NCBI GenBank assembly: GCA_009602735.1
Contig: WELA01006130.1
Coordinates: 631,473 to 695,472 of the forward strand
Length of the DNA stretch: 64,000 nucleotides
DNA from: Mesotaenium endlicherianum
Lineage: Eukaryota > Streptophyta > Zygnematophyceae > Zygnematales > Mesotaeniaceae
Reading direction: 5' to 3'
Below, piece by piece: positions 10,474 to 23,200 of the stretch. Below the pieces are notes generated by a model that saw nothing but the letters and a program-made list of their open reading frames with translations, was not told the origin of the DNA and searched no databases. The stretch's first letter is position 1. Every line of letters starts with the position of its first letter. A program made the translations under genes and the position numbers.

Positions 10474-13400
10474 TTAATCCCGAGCCTCAGTTAGTAAATG
10501 GGGCGGAATGGACGTTTGCAATATATTTTCCCTGCTGCCGCCACCGTTGCTGTTGCCACCTGGTCGTGAGCCTGATATTGCTAGCTCTTTCTCTCGTGCA
10601 CCAAGATCAGAGTCGAGCCGGAACGTATGTGTTGAGGAGGCATCAAATGGGATGCCCAAGGGAAATTTATCAGCTCCTTCGCCATCACCCTCATGTGCCG
10701 GTGGCACCTTACGTGCACGCCGGGAGTGCGGCATCTCGCCCTCGTCGCTGTTGCTGCTACTACTTGTTGTAGTAGCTGCTACCACTTGTTCTTCTGCAGA
10801 GCATGTATCAAAACCCGCCTCGTCCACACCTGCACCAGATGATAATGCTGATGCACTGCAATCGTTGCTCCAAAAATCCTCTTCTACTCGAGTGACGTAG
10901 TCATTACTACTACTTCTTGCTGCGGACTCATTGTCATCATCTGCACCGCTGTCCATCAACACCATCTCCGCAGAACCTTCTAGTCTCACTTGAGGCTGCT
11001 GCTTGTGTGCAGCACCTCCTACACTCCTCTTACTACTACTTCTACCATTGCCTATGCCAGTATCATCAGATGAAGAAGTTGCACCTCCACTGCCCACACC
11101 TGCTCCGTTCACCTCGGCAAGAATATCTGGGCTAGGACGATGATGATCATGGTCCAAAGAGGCAGCATGTGGAGCTGTCACTGCAACAGTGGGAGTGGGA
11201 GTGGGAGTGGGAGAGGGAGTGAGAGTGGGAGTGGGAGTGGGAGTGGATGGGGGAGAGGGAGGGGGATGAGGACTACTTTGGGGGACCGCGGCAAGAGGCA
11301 GAGAAACACTGCTACTGCTGGCTCCGTTCTCAGATGCTTCACCAGACGACTTGCCGACAGTAGCAGGCACTTCCTCTGACCCCACCACTACCTGAGTACC
11401 GTCCGAGACAGGAGGCACCTTCCCCCCCCCCCCTTGCTGATGTTGCTGCTCTGGAGTGTCTGGCCTGTCATTGAAGGTAGCAGCCGCCATAATGGTTGTC
11501 TCAGCATCATGCACATCTCCCCTGCTGCTGTTGTTGCTGCTGCTGGAGCCATTAGCTGCTTCAGCAAGAACTAAGTGCACTCGTTGTGCTCCGTTGCGGT
11601 ACGGGGAGCTGCGCTCGTGGTCATCTGTCATGCGCATGTATGAGCGTATCGGAGTCGCCAGTCGAGCCTCGTGATACGTCACCACTTTGAGCAGATCCAA
11701 AAGCACCACCTCCTGCAATTACCCTTCCCCCAAAGTCGCGTCACTGTCAGAGGTGCATAGCATGCCTAGCTGGAGGGTAGACGTACAACTGCCTTGGCTT
11801 GGCTTAGCTACGAGAACGAGGTAAAGACCAAAGGCTTCTTTCACTTCACCTTCACGCGCAGATACTCCTCAAAGTGGGATGTCTTCACAAATGTGGACAC
11901 CTGAATCTGCTAAAGCAGCACCAGCAGCAGCAGCAGCACCACAATGAAGGAGGGCGGTCAGGCAAGCAGAGCACAACAACATGCCGGTGCTGCTGCTGCT
12001 GCTGCTCAACAGCGAGAATGGTGGCCACACAACACCCACCATGAGAGCCTGGCTGTCCGGGTTGATGCTTTCAAGGAACACGCGGCGGTGAAGATGCTTC
12101 TGCTCCAGCTGTGGATGCTTCGTTATCACCTTGCGCATGGTGGCCACTATCTCCTGCGTCCATGCAGGCAGGCAAACAACCTCTCAGTCTCCACCCATGC
12201 CCCCAAGACACAATGGTCACTTTGTAAAAAGCATCGCGCAGCTTGGCCGGCCTGGCCAAGTCACTCGTGATATTACCTGCACTTTGTCCACATCCAGGTG
12301 GCTGATGCCAATGTAAGTCTTGATACGCCAGTGCGTCTTCTGGCTGAGGTTGCGGATGACGCTGACGCTGAACTTGTGGTTGGGGATGTGCACTGCTTCC
12401 CGGTCATCCCCGCGGATCAGCGTTGGCTCCCACCACCCCACATGCTGCACACACTTGCACGCACACGCATCATCGCCACAACTTTCATCCATCCCTGCAC
12501 TCATTCTACACTTAAGCCCCTTCCTCTACGGTCAGTGGAGTTGGGGGGGGGGGGGGGAANNNNNNNNNNNNNNNNNNNNNNNNNNNNNNNNNNNNNNNNN
12601 NNNNNNNNNNNNNNNNNNNNNNNNNNNNNNNNNNNNNNNNNNNNNNNNNNNNNNNNNNNNNNNNNNNNNNNNNNNNNNNNNNNNNNNNNNNNNNNNNNNN
12701 NNNNNNNNNNNNNNNNNNNNNNNNNNNNNNNNNNNNNNNNNNNNNNNNNNNNNNNNNNNNNNNNNNNNNNNNNNNNNNNNNNNNNNNNNNNNNNNNNNNN
12801 NNNNNNNNNGGGGGGGGGGGGGGGGAAGCACTGCTACCTCTACAGTGCCTGACACCTCCTGGCCGTCAATTTTGGTCACAATCCACTCATTCACCATGAA
12901 GGGCCTGGCAGCGTGAATCATTATGCTGCTCAAAAAGTTGGTCAAAAGCTGCACAACCCACATGCACCATTACAAAACGGCACATATTCATCAGCATCAC
13001 ATGCGAGCTGCAAGAGCACTTATTACGTCCTGCATGCGCGAGGAGAGAGTGAGAACAGAGGCGACAGGGCGTGGCATGAGCTACTAGTACCTCACGGCCT
13101 GCCAGAGTGAGAAGGACACCTCCAAAACCACCTGCCGTGATCCACTTCTGCGTGCGCACGCCCAGGCCTTCCATGAACAAGAGGGTGCTGATGCCCCACA
13201 CAAGTGAGTAGAGGAAGTTACCCACAAACTGGGTGCCGGCCTGCATTTGTATACCCCCCCCAATCCATCCACCCATCCTCCCACCCACCCACCACAAAAA
13301 AATCATGTGCCACGCTATTCCAGCTGCTGCAGGCGACCTCACTCTCGTTCTCACATGTGTACATATCATATGCTGGTGGTGGAAACAAGCGAGCAAGCTA

Positions 13401-15296
13401 GCCAACTTACGTTGCGAGTCTCTTCAGCGCCACTGCCATCGCGCCGCTCCATAGACCACTGGCTCACTTGCTTCACCCCCCTGCAGCACCCGCCCGTCAT
13501 CCTCTCATTGTCAAGCATGGACATACATACACAAGAGACACGCACGCGCAGCCACACTCATGGTTAGCTAGGGCATACGCAGCATAGCACAAGAGACTTG
13601 CCACGCACCTGGCTGTGATGAAAGCGAAGACCAGAATATGCACCGCTTTCATGACATACTGCTGAACCAGGGCTGTAGTCTGCTGGTCGCCAGTCATGGC
13701 CAGCACCACGGGGTTAAGGCCGCGGCAGGCCAGCAAGGCACACAGCCAGAGCAGCGCAGGCCGCACATAAAACGCCATCACCCGTCGCGTCCCACTCTCC
13801 TCCCACTGCTCCCCCCCTCGCCCACCATCCAAGACAAAGTACGGCAAAATCAATCACTCTCCGAAGGCCTGGCCACTAACCGGCTGCGCATGACCGGCTG
13901 GGGGGGGCGACAAGTATGGGAGGAATGAAGCAGGTGCTTACGCTTCTCTTTGAAATGCGGGATGCGCCGCGCCTCGTATCGCCCTCACCGTCACCCACAC
14001 CCTGCAGTATTTGACCACCCTCAGGTTACTAGTTCCTGCTGCTGCTGCTGCTGTTGCTTGTCCTGTACTTCCTAGCACAGGCACTTCAATGTTGAGGAGC
14101 AGTAGGGTCAGGAGCAGTAGATGATGAGCAGAGTGAAGGTGAGAAACCTTGATAATGGACCGCAGATATTTGAGTGACGGGCCAAGCCCCCAGATGGTGA
14201 AGATGGTGAGAAGTAGGCCGACTGACAGATGAATGCCTGGATGCAGACTATCGATATATTGCTTGGTTCTGCAAACCCACCGCCCACCCCTGCACTCCTT
14301 CAGTGCCAGTACACTTCATTCAACAAGGAGGTACACGCTCTAAAGCATCCTTTGCTGTAAACAGTAATACATGGCCCTTCCTCAGCCTACAAGCTTGTCA
14401 GGTGGAGTGACCTCAGGCCTCCTCCAGGGGCAGGCTAGCCCGTTACAACACAACTTTGCCACCTCTGCCATGCATTACAATGTCGCAATGGTCCGCTGCT
14501 TACATTAGGCTGCAGTTGACCAATGCCCTCCAGGTACTGCCAGGGTTAGCCAGTGGCGACGCTCGTAGTGGTGAAAGGGATGCGGAGGTTACAGGCTGAA
14601 AACTTTGCTGACGAAAACTGCACGGTCGTCGCCATGAATGCATGTCATGCCATACATTCCTGCACCATGTGTCCTCCAAACTGAAGCCACCTGACCTTCC
14701 AGACATCCTTTTTGGTTTGAATTTTGGAGACTCGTTTCTGAGAAGAGCTGCGGATATAAGCGCGGGCCCCTTGCCTAAGCCCTTTCCAACAGAAGCTACT
14801 CTGGTAGGAAGTAGAGATGCGCTTGGATTATCCTGAGCAAGCGGAGCCGAAGTCTTCAAAGGTGACTGCAACCAGAACAGAAACCACACCTCACCTATAT
14901 AGCATTTTATGCATATGAAACCTGGCTGCAGTCTGTACAGCGAACGAATTAACGCAATATAAATAAAAGCATAAGTCCTCTTCTCTATCAGCCAACTTAG
15001 AATAGCATACAACCACAAGCAACACCAAAGAACACATGAGCATCAGTATGAAAATTCATCTAACAATCAAAGCATCCAAATCAGTTTTAATGTCAGGGGT
15101 TCACAAGACACAAGAATGAGCTCAAATAGCGGCCACTGCCTTCCACCCAGAAGTTTGAAAACCTCCGGAAGGTAAGAACACGCACCGAGATATGACAAGC
15201 AACCGCGCATCTGGGCAAGGATGCTGATGAATGTACAAGTAAGATGTCTCCCGGAGGTGTTCGAGCGTGCACCATTCCGTGCATCGCGCCCAGCAT
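10474..15296 (-). CDS. MSL: MscS-like mechanosensitive channel, organellar (MSL1/2/3 type)
   Basis: Membrane-tension-gated ion channel of the plant MscS-like family, whose organellar members sit in the plastid envelope or the inner mitochondrial membrane. The first exon (ATG 15296, ending at a GTGCGT donor) joins in phase to about 14502-14872; together they form a Ser/Arg-rich targeting region. Transmembrane exons follow near 14153-14268 ([20 protein letters not shown]), 13940-13978 and 13600-13800 ([20 protein letters not shown]). Then come 13095-13245 ([20 protein letters not shown], the pore-lining region) and exons carrying [80 protein letters not shown] and [12 protein letters not shown]. 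The last exon (10474-11715) holds a Ser/Thr/Pro-rich cytosolic tail of over 350 residues. The N gap at 12560-12809 falls in an intron, since GTVE before it and HVGWW after it are adjacent in the family. Confidence 0.9.
11186..11262 (-). repeat. Hexanucleotide repeat coding Thr-Pro in the MSL tail
   Basis: Tandem GTGGGA units on the plus strand are read on the minus strand as alternating Thr-Pro ([18 protein letters not shown]). The repeat keeps the frame, as expected of a tolerated coding microsatellite. Confidence 0.8.
12560..12809. other. Assembly gap (250 N) inside an MSL intron
   Basis: Flanked by about 17 G on each side. Open frames that run through it are artefacts. Confidence 0.95.
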
Positions 15297-16050
15297 CAGG
15301 AGGCAGACACAAACGATACAAGAAGGACCAGGTCAGGTATTCACTTCTGAAGAGAACTGCGTTAGCATATTCATAGCATCGGATAAAGTCCGCCACCGAA
15401 TCTCTCCAAAGCTCTGTACGTCGTCCTTCTACTTATGCGTAATGGTTCTCGTTTCGAATAAGGGGCCTGAAGGTCGCTTAAGATCTAGAGTACTTGCACC
15501 TGTGATGCCCCGGTATGTGAATTGCGTTTCACATGTGAGATGCATTTCACACGGCTAACTGTGCCTCACGGTCTCTTGACTGTGTGCAAGCTTCAGCCTG
15601 ACCGGGAGCCTGCACAAGTTACGCTAGCTTGAATAGGGCATAATTGATATATGCAAACGAATGCAAATAGGTTACCATATCCGCAATGCACGGCTACTAA
15701 AAATGTAGAATTCTCAAAGGGGCTTGGGAAATTTCAGCTGCGCGCTAAGCTGACCTCAAATGAAACTTGAAACCGCTCGCTTTCATCATCGAGTACGAAC
15801 ACCGTTCACACGCATCATATTTACCTAGACGATAAGCATTTGGTAGGAATGGGTTGAAAGGCATGATGAGAAGATATCTTAGACATTAGCGGGGCATAGT
15901 TACACGGCTGTTTGAAGCACCAAGATTCTAGAGTGCTGAAGAATCTGCATCTTCATTTTGCTTTGCAAGTCTCGTCACTAATAGTTGTGGGGACCAAATA
16001 ACATAGTTGTCTGTAACTAATTTTTGTGGAGGTCTGTTCTAGCTGTAGCT
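15297..16050. promoter_or_regulatory. Divergent intergenic region between MSL and NDUFA9
   Basis: About 750 bp holding both promoters. A small inverted motif (TTTCACATGTGAGATG, then CATTTCACA) lies near 15527-15551. Nothing coding was recognised. Confidence 0.45.
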
Positions 16051-18963
16051 ATGCAGGCAACACGTCGTCAAGCATGGGGCACTGCTTATCGTTTTCATCG
16101 TGTTTTCCCAGGCCCACAGCTAACGTATCAACCTAGTAAGACTTGACAGATCCATTTTTTAAATTTCAAGGGAGAATGGTTAGCAAGTATCATTCACTTG
16201 TCGCTTCTGATCGGTGTGGGATTTCTTTTTGGATGTTGCATTCTTCTGCACGCTTGTATCCTGTGCGGTACTTGGGTAGTTTAGACTGCAGATCATTTTA
16301 CACCAGTTTGGAGGGCTAGGGCAGGTTTTAATTTAAAGAGGGCACAGTGTTTACTTTTCAAGACTTGACTTATTGCAGGTGAAAACTCAGGTTGTTTTAA
16401 TGTTGATTCAAAGAGGACGGCCACGTCTTTAGCTGTCCGCAGCAGTGTGGCAGCTAAGGGTCCTGGAGGGCGATCTTCAGTGAGGTGAGCGGCAACTTGT
16501 GAGCCATAAGTTCTATATTACCCGGGTTTGTCTGACGAGAGAAGGAGGACTAGCTTTTTAGAGCAAGTTACATAAGCTGCTTGTGTAGAAGCCGGGAACC
16601 ATGTCAATCTGGTAACTAAATGGTGGCTGTCTTTTGCGTTCTGGTCTTCAGTGGAATCGTGGCCGTGGTCTATGGAGCCACGGGATTCCTTGGGCGGTAT
16701 ATCGTTCAGCAACTAGGTGCTCTTACCCATCTCTACTAGATGCTTCTATTAGCCCTTCATTTCATGAGTAATTGCTCCAGGCACTTAAAAGCACGATCTT
16801 ACATAGGTAACCAGCCTGCTTAAGAAAGTCTCTACCTATTGATCTCGTCAATGTGAGTCCAATAATATCATTAATTGGTGTAATGGGAGGAGTGCAGCAA
16901 AGTCGGGGACACAAGTTGTGGTGCCATACAGAGGCCTCGAAGATTCTCAAAGACACCTTAAGCTTATGGGAGACCTTGGCCAGGTTCTAATCTCACCTCT
17001 TAAAGTGGTGCTACTGACAATGGTGAAAGCTGCAGCTTGTCTAGGGCAATCCATATATGTACATTCACATGGGGTCATGTAAAATGGAAATTATGTGTTT
17101 ATTTTCATTGATACATACACGGTATATGTGTATAAGAAATAGTGGGATGCAGTAGAGATATATATTCGGTTGGATGTATATGTGCTTAGTAGTATCATAC
17201 GATAAATCACTGAAGCACTCTTTGGTGGAGGGGATTGTGGACAATCAGGTTGTGCCTGTTCGATTTGACGTCAGGAATGAGGAGTCTATAATGGCTACCA
17301 TGGCCAAAGCTAACGTCGTCATTAATGTGATGGGTAACCTTCTCGTTCATAGACCCTTGCTGCATACACGACGGCTGGTCCTGCACAATATTTAAGACTT
17401 CTGAGCTTTTGTCACGCTGTGGTGCAGGTAAGGAATATGAGACTCGCAACTATAGCTTTGAGGACATTAATGTGGACGCTGCAGCCCGCATCGCTCGGGT
17501 ATGTTTGTTCAATACCCTTGGCTTAACACTTGACCTGCACCGCGCCAGGTGCTGTGACGGATCCATAGATCCCAACTCTCAGAGGTGTTGTTGTTGGTGT
17601 TGCCATACATGGCAGTTGGCAGCCGATCATGGAGGCGTGATGCGTTACATGCATGTCTCATGCCTTGGAGCATCGCCTCATGCCCCCTCTAAGCAGCACC
17701 AAACAAAAGCGGCGGGTGAAGCTGCTACTTTGGCTGCCTTTCCAGAGGTGCGCGCGCACATGCCTGTATTCGGCTTTACACGCCTTGATGTGTTTCTAGC
17801 TGGCGGCTCATGCTGCTCATGACAAGTGCTGGTTGGCTGCTGCTGCTGCTGCTGAAGATGTGCAGGCCACAGTGCTAAGGCCGGGACCGCTTGTGGGAAC
17901 CGAAGATAGATTACTGAATGCCTGGGCTTCCATGGCCAAGAAGCTGCCAGCCGTTCCAGTTATTGCTGGCGGAGGCACACTGTAAGTAGTACTTGAGTAG
18001 TGGTTCCCATCTGATCCGTTGCTCTTGCTTGGCCTGCAATCTTAAACGTGGAAGTTGAGGTCTGAAAGCAGTGGGCCTTGGGTGGGAGAGCAGGATGCAG
18101 CCGGTGTACGTGATGGACGTGGCGAACGCGTTGCTGGCTGCTCTGCTGGACGATGGAACCTCCTGCAGTCGCACATACGAGCTGGGAGGCCCCCAAGTGC
18201 TGTCCATTCTGGACCTGGTGTGACTACTACTACTACTACTGGGGGTCATCATTCTCTTTCTGGCTGGGCGCTTATGTGTGCGTAGGTCAAGCATGTATCC
18301 GATTTTCTACCCTGTCTCACCTAGCTCATATTAGATATGGGGGGGATGTTCTGTGGTGCGCAGGTTCATTTAACTTTTGAGACCATCAGGCAGCATCCGC
18401 GAACATACAGCATTCCCATGCCTCTTGCAAAGGTAAAGTGGTTCAAGGCAGTAAATGGTGTACAAGGTAGTGATATTGACGTAGGTTCTGCTCTGTGCGT
18501 CCCTTAGTCCCTCACAGATCTTGCTGTGCTTGCCTCTTCTGTGTCGCTGCAGCTGCTAGCCACCCCTCGAGAGCTGCTTCTACGCAGGCTGCCCTTCCCA
18601 ATTCCTGCTCCCACTATGTTCACACTTGACTACATCAAGTCCCTTGAGTTTGACCATGTAGTTGGTTCAAATGGTGGGTACCCCTACCACTTGGTCATCT
18701 TCGTGGCAATAACGTATTCAGCATGTCTTTTTCGTTCAAATTAGGTGTTGCCTATTCCCATACTTTGACCTGCAAGTTTAAGACTAGTACCCATGCTCAT
18801 ATATTTTGGATGGTTGGGTGCAGCTCTTGGCTTCAAGGATCTGGGACTGGAGCCCAGTTCTCTAAAAGGAACCGCGATAGAGCACCTGTTTGCCTACCGT
18901 AGTGGAGGGCCAACATATGGTGACACGGTGGGGGAGAGCTCAACGGGCGGAGGTGCTTTCTGA
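16051..18963 (+). CDS. NDUFA9: NADH dehydrogenase (complex I) 39 kDa subunit, NDUFA9 type
   Basis: Accessory complex I subunit of the atypical short-chain dehydrogenase family that binds NADPH at the matrix-side Q module of the inner mitochondrial membrane. The ATG at 16051 gives an Arg-rich presequence (MQATRRQAWGTAYRFHRVF). Exon 1 (to 16135) joins in phase to 16379-16484 (LAVRSSVAAKGPGGRSSV), then 16652-16716 with the Rossmann loop GATGFLGRYIVQQL. Later exons: about 16907-16985 (VVVPYRGLEDSQRHLKLMGD), 17249-17331 (AKANVVINVMG), 17429-17499 (GKEYETRNYSFEDINVDAAA), 17612-17747 (GGVMRYMHVSCLGASPHAPS), 17869-17982 (VLRPGPLVGTEDRLLNAWAS), 18092-18221 (YVMDVANALLAALLDDGTSC), 18363-18431, 18551-18675 and 18823-18963, ending TGA. 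The gene is complete and converges on ABC1K. Confidence 0.94.
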
Positions 18964-19373
18964 TACTCTTGTACGGGTCAGTTGTTAGATGTAGTAGAAT
19001 GCACTTGCATTTACCTTTCCCGAAGTGCATGCATATCATGAACTTGGTGGAATGTGGAAGATCATATTGGCTATGATGAAGGTGGTACCTTCTCGTCGCT
19101 CTTAAAGTGATTCCTAATGATGATGACATACTTTTCTAGAAAAGAACTCTGTGTTTGAGATTGTCAACATACTTCATAGGGGCACTGATAATGGCTGAAG
19201 TCAGAGGAGGGCAAGAACTGCATGCATATATCATGTGTTTGGTGTGGCGGCATGTGTAGCATACAAGTTACCAGGGGATGCATGGTAAAGGGATATGAAA
19301 CATCGCTCCATCTCAAGAAAACAATAATCGATGTACACAGCTGTTAGACAGTACCTGGTGAGGTACACTTTAC
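18964..19373. other. Convergent intergenic region NDUFA9/ABC1K
   Basis: About 410 bp of two 3' regions; I see no further gene. Confidence 0.5.
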
Positions 19374-21490
19374 TTATTGCTTGATGTTTGATATACTTGA
19401 TGGAGGACCAATATTGACTCGCTCATCTTGGAGCAGATTCAGGGTAGGAGCCAGTAATCTGGTGTATCTATCAAAGTAGAGCAATTGCTTCAGCAAGAGC
19501 CCAAACTCTCTTGGAAAGCGGAGGCCATATTCCTCGCTCACTCTTACCTGCCACAACATGCTCAATCATTTGATGTACGCAGTAAGTTCAGGGTATAAGT
19601 GCCGTACAGAAGGATCTCTTACCTGCACTAACAGTAGTCGGCAAGTGGCGGGAAAACAATCAAGCATGTATTGCAATCAAAATGTAGACTTCACTGGTAA
19701 AATACATTCAAGCACGTCCAGCGCAGCAGAGAAACACACCACGTCAAGGAGAAGTGCATTGATTTGTTGCTCGTCAACTGCCACCGTAGCAGACACCGTG
19801 GCACCACCTGCTTGACCAGCCCTTTGACTGGCAGAAATGAGCACCTCTGGATCAAGCCCCTGCACCCCGACACCCCTCACTTCAAGGCCTCCTTCATCGG
19901 AACAAGGCAGAAGCAATCCAGGGTGCCAGCCAATCCTCTTGCACAAACTTTGCACAGGCACAGAGGCAAGCAGGAGAAAACTGCATGCATACCTGGACAA
20001 CTTCGAAAATATTTTCCAGGTCACGAGCAAAACTGTCTACATCCAAGGCTGTATCAGTGGCACCCATTTGAGATAGAGCAAGCGCCATGGCTCTGTACTG
20101 GCCTGTGCCAGCAGATAAGAGGAACGTCTGCATAGCTGTCCAAGTGCTTGGTGAGATTCTTCCCACTATGCCTGCCAACCCCACCCACAGAAACACACAC
20201 AATCACTCAACCTGAGCGCTTCGACACAGGGATTACACAGGGAGGGAGGGAGGGAGGGAGGCAGGGACGGGCGGGGACCCACCAAAGTCAATGAAGGCAA
20301 CACGACCGTCATGGAGCACCAGCAAGTTGCCCGCATGCACATCTGCATGGAAGGTATCACATGCCAACAGGCTACCAAACCTGCAGTATTTCACACGCCC
20401 ACCAACGCACACAGGTGCATATCAGGTTGAAGTGATATAACTGGAGGCAAAGGCAAGCAGCAGCAACAACAAGGGTGCGAGCGGGCAGTGAAGTGAGCAT
20501 ACCAGACATTGAGGGCAGTGATGAGCGTGGCTTCTGGCGTGGGCACAAGGGAGGAGATGGCTGCGAGATCTGTGAGGGGAACGCCATACAGCCTCTCCAT
20601 GGTCAGCAGCCTGCGGGTGCTGCAGTGTCGGTACACCGCCGGTGCCGTTGCCTGCCTCTCCAACCCCATTTCTTTCAAGTAGGCTTTGAAGGCCTCAATA
20701 TTCAGCGCCTCCTTCCTGAAGTCCACTTCCTCCATCATGGACGCCCTGATATCTCCCAGTATATCAACCTGCAACGACGCCAAAGCTGTATAGTCGTGTT
20801 ACTGTGTAACAAAGCAGGAGAAGCAGCAGCATGAGCAGCACAGTTAGTTTTGGGACAGAGGGCATACGAGAGATGTGCGGGCCAGCTGAGGGTTGAGAAA
20901 CTCCAGCACGCGAGCAACCACGTAGAGGAAGCTGAGGTCGGCGTCCAAAATGTCCTCGACGCCGGGCTTGAGCACTTTCAGAACCACTTGAGTGCCCGTG
21001 CTGCGCAAGCGCGCCGCGTGCACCTGGGCGATGGATGCCGAGGCCAAAGGCGTAGGGTCGATGCTCTCATACACTTGCTCCAGTGGGCGGCCCAGCTCCT
21101 CCGAAATGATTTGGCGGATGGTGTCAAAGGGCACTGGTGGCGTGTTGTCCAGGCAGCTCTGCAGCTCGTGCACATATTCGGCAGGGAAGAGCGTTGGCGT
21201 CGACGCTATGAACTGCTCACATGGTCAGCACGCACAGGCTGTCGTACTTGTCCACTTACATTGTACTCCTCTCGCCTGAGCTCACCCGCAGTTAGGCGAA
21301 GTCGGGAGCTGGAAGAAAAATCATACCTGGGCAAGCTTAATGTACGTAGCGCCCAACCGCTCAAAGAGTCGTCTCAATTCAACAGGTCCAGGAGGGCGCA
21401 CCACACCCACACCCTTTGGCTCAACCTGCATAAAGACAGACATATTTCACATGCCCCTTCTTAATCGCTGCGCGCGAGAGCGCGGGCGTG

Positions 21491-21539
<49 letters not shown>

Positions 21540-22187
21540 TGTGCGCGCTCGTGTGCATGTGCATGCACAAAGGACATGAGTACGTAGAATAGGCGTGCGT
21601 GCCTGGAGTTGAGAGAGGAGCCACTCCTGAGTGGTGGTAGCCAGGGCTTGCAAGCCTTGCAGACTTCTCACCACCCCCCGGGGTCCACTGCGCACTGCTA
21701 TCTGTCCCACCTCCTCCAGCAGCTTCGCCAGCTTCTGGGCCCGCTCTGCTCAACCTCAGCTCGCAGTGAGTGCCATCATGTCTTTCAACACCGTTACTAT
21801 TGCTGCATCCACTAAGGTGAAGCAGTCAGCCAGTCTGGATTTGCGGGAGAATGCGAATACAATTTGCCGGCCTTTGGAAGGCCGTCACTGACAGAATTCG
21901 GAGCTTATTCGAATCTTAAGGGCTTTAAGTCACCACATTGCAAACGTACCAGATGATCCTGCAGGTGTGGATGGGCTGCCATTCACCCCACTACTCCTCC
22001 CTCCTCTTCTGGCTGCAGACGCACTGGCCCTAGGCTGCATCATGCGCCAATTACTAGCTTCCAATGACGCGCTTGAGCATCTCTTAACGTTGAGCAGGTG
22101 ACCAGTACATCCCCGGAACGTTGAAGACCTGGAGGCAGCAACTGCAGCCGTGTTTGCTCTTGCCTGCGCATCAAATCGTGCATGCAC
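19374..22187 (-). CDS. ABC1K: ABC1K atypical protein kinase (UbiB/ADCK family), plastid-type
   Basis: UbiB-like atypical kinase; plant members act mainly in plastoglobules and mitochondria in prenyl-quinone metabolism and stress responses. Exon 1 (ATG 22187 to about 21952) is Ala/Ser/Arg-rich like a transit peptide. Minus-strand exons then read AKLLEEVGQIAVRSGPRGVV (21604-21745), LRRLFERLGATYIKLAQ (21327-21427) and 20870-21213 with the ABC1 signature (FPAEYVHELQSCLDNTPPVP, ASASIAQVHAARLRSTGTQV, VVLKVLKPGVEDILDADLSF). Next are 20513-20770 (MMEEVDFRKEALNIEAFKAY) and 20280-20379 (DTFHADVHAGNLLVLHDGRV, FIDFG), the catalytic and metal-binding segments. C-terminal exons cover GIVGRISPSTWTAMQTFLLS and FPREFGLLLKQLLYFDRYTR, ending TAA at 19374. 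The Ala-rich loop, KxGQ-like segment and QTD-like DFG equivalent are all present. One or two small exons between 21760 and 21950 are unresolved. Confidence 0.88.
20236..20262. repeat. GGGA microsatellite in an ABC1K intron
   Basis: About six tandem GGGA units. Confidence 0.8.
21492..21538. repeat. (GT)n microsatellite in an ABC1K intron
   Basis: Uninterrupted GT dinucleotides of about 23 units lie between two coding exons of the ABC1K gene. The intron begins with a GC donor on the minus strand. Confidence 0.9.
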
Positions 22188-22853
22188 TCAACTAATTACA
22201 CCAGCGGAAAACGACGCGGAGCTGATGAGGGCGCAGCAGACAACTATCAGCTGTTCCTCGAACATAAAGACATGTCCAACCACACCCATAATCAAGCAAG
22301 ATAAGACGGTGTGCAAGCACTGTTATTCTAAACCACGCAGAAAACGTACAGCGAGAATAAAAGAGGGCTCCCAATAACTTCTGAGGACCCCACTCATCTT
22401 TCCCAGGCAAGCAACCGAGCACTTTTCTGTCGAGAAGCACATGGATGTACAGAGAAACGCTTGCTCTTGCGGGTGCCCTTCTCTGCAACTTTCGAGATAT
22501 ACGTGTACAAGTTCGTGACGAGGTGGTAAGGGGGGTTGCCATGCGCACGTTTTGTCTTCACCAGTCTCCACGAGTGGAGCTGATTTTGCTCATGTTCTAC
22601 GTCGAGTAAATAGATGTTGTTCAAGGTCATGAACATTTAGTTAACCCAACGTACAATGTATGCCTCAGCGGATAGAACCGACTAAATGCGACCTGGCCGC
22701 AAGCTTGTAGGTACTCTGAGGTACACGACCGTTGACATCGGATGACGACATTATGTTTGTGCAGACAAGGATTGTTGACCAATATGTGATTATGACGAAG
22801 TACGACCAGCCTTTGACTTGCATCGTGGAGTTGGGCCTGGCCGCGACACACAT
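22188..22853. other. Intergenic region left of the Harbinger element
   Basis: Upstream of ABC1K and left of the presumed transposon end. Open frames here resemble no family I know. It should hold the ABC1K promoter. Confidence 0.4.
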
Positions 22854-22869
22854 TGTTTACCCATTAGCC
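22854..22869 (+). repeat. Left terminal inverted repeat of the Harbinger element
   Basis: TGTTTACCCATTAGCC, exact reverse complement of 42939-42954. It lies about 330 bp before the transposase start. Confidence 0.6.
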
Positions 22870-23200
22870 GCTATTGCTCGTAGACCACCCCGTCGACTGC
22901 CCAGGAAAACGGTTGATGTCGTCACGAGTTCGGTGGCGAGGGTGGTCGACCGCGAGGTGAGGTCGGAATTGTGTGCAATAGGTGACCAAATGCGTGTATT
23001 CTCCAAGTAGCCCACAGTCTGACAAGCGCCGACCGTTGTGGGCAGAATTATAAGACAGTTGCAAGAGCGCCACGGGCAATAGAAAAATAATGTTCCGGCA
23101 TTACTGACGGCTGCCCGAACAGCCTTCCGTCTGGATCTCAGCAGCGCCTCCAACAAGAAGACTCCTAATGCAGTTTTCGGAGCAGAGAAGTGCAAAGTAG

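Noticed and set aside
12298-12963. Open frames running across the first N gap
   Set aside because: They consist largely of X residues over Ns; the real gene there is the MSL exon series on the minus strand.
21421-21753. Minus-strand frames rich in His-Thr
   Set aside because: Translation of the GT microsatellite within an intron.
22854-22869. A longer target duplication at the transposon ends
   Set aside because: Bases outside the 16-bp repeats (CAT and CTG) do not match; only a palindromic TA inside the repeats could serve, which is not informative.
22732-23010. 92-residue frame at the left transposon end
   Set aside because: It spans the inverted repeat and shows no family resemblance; probably chance.
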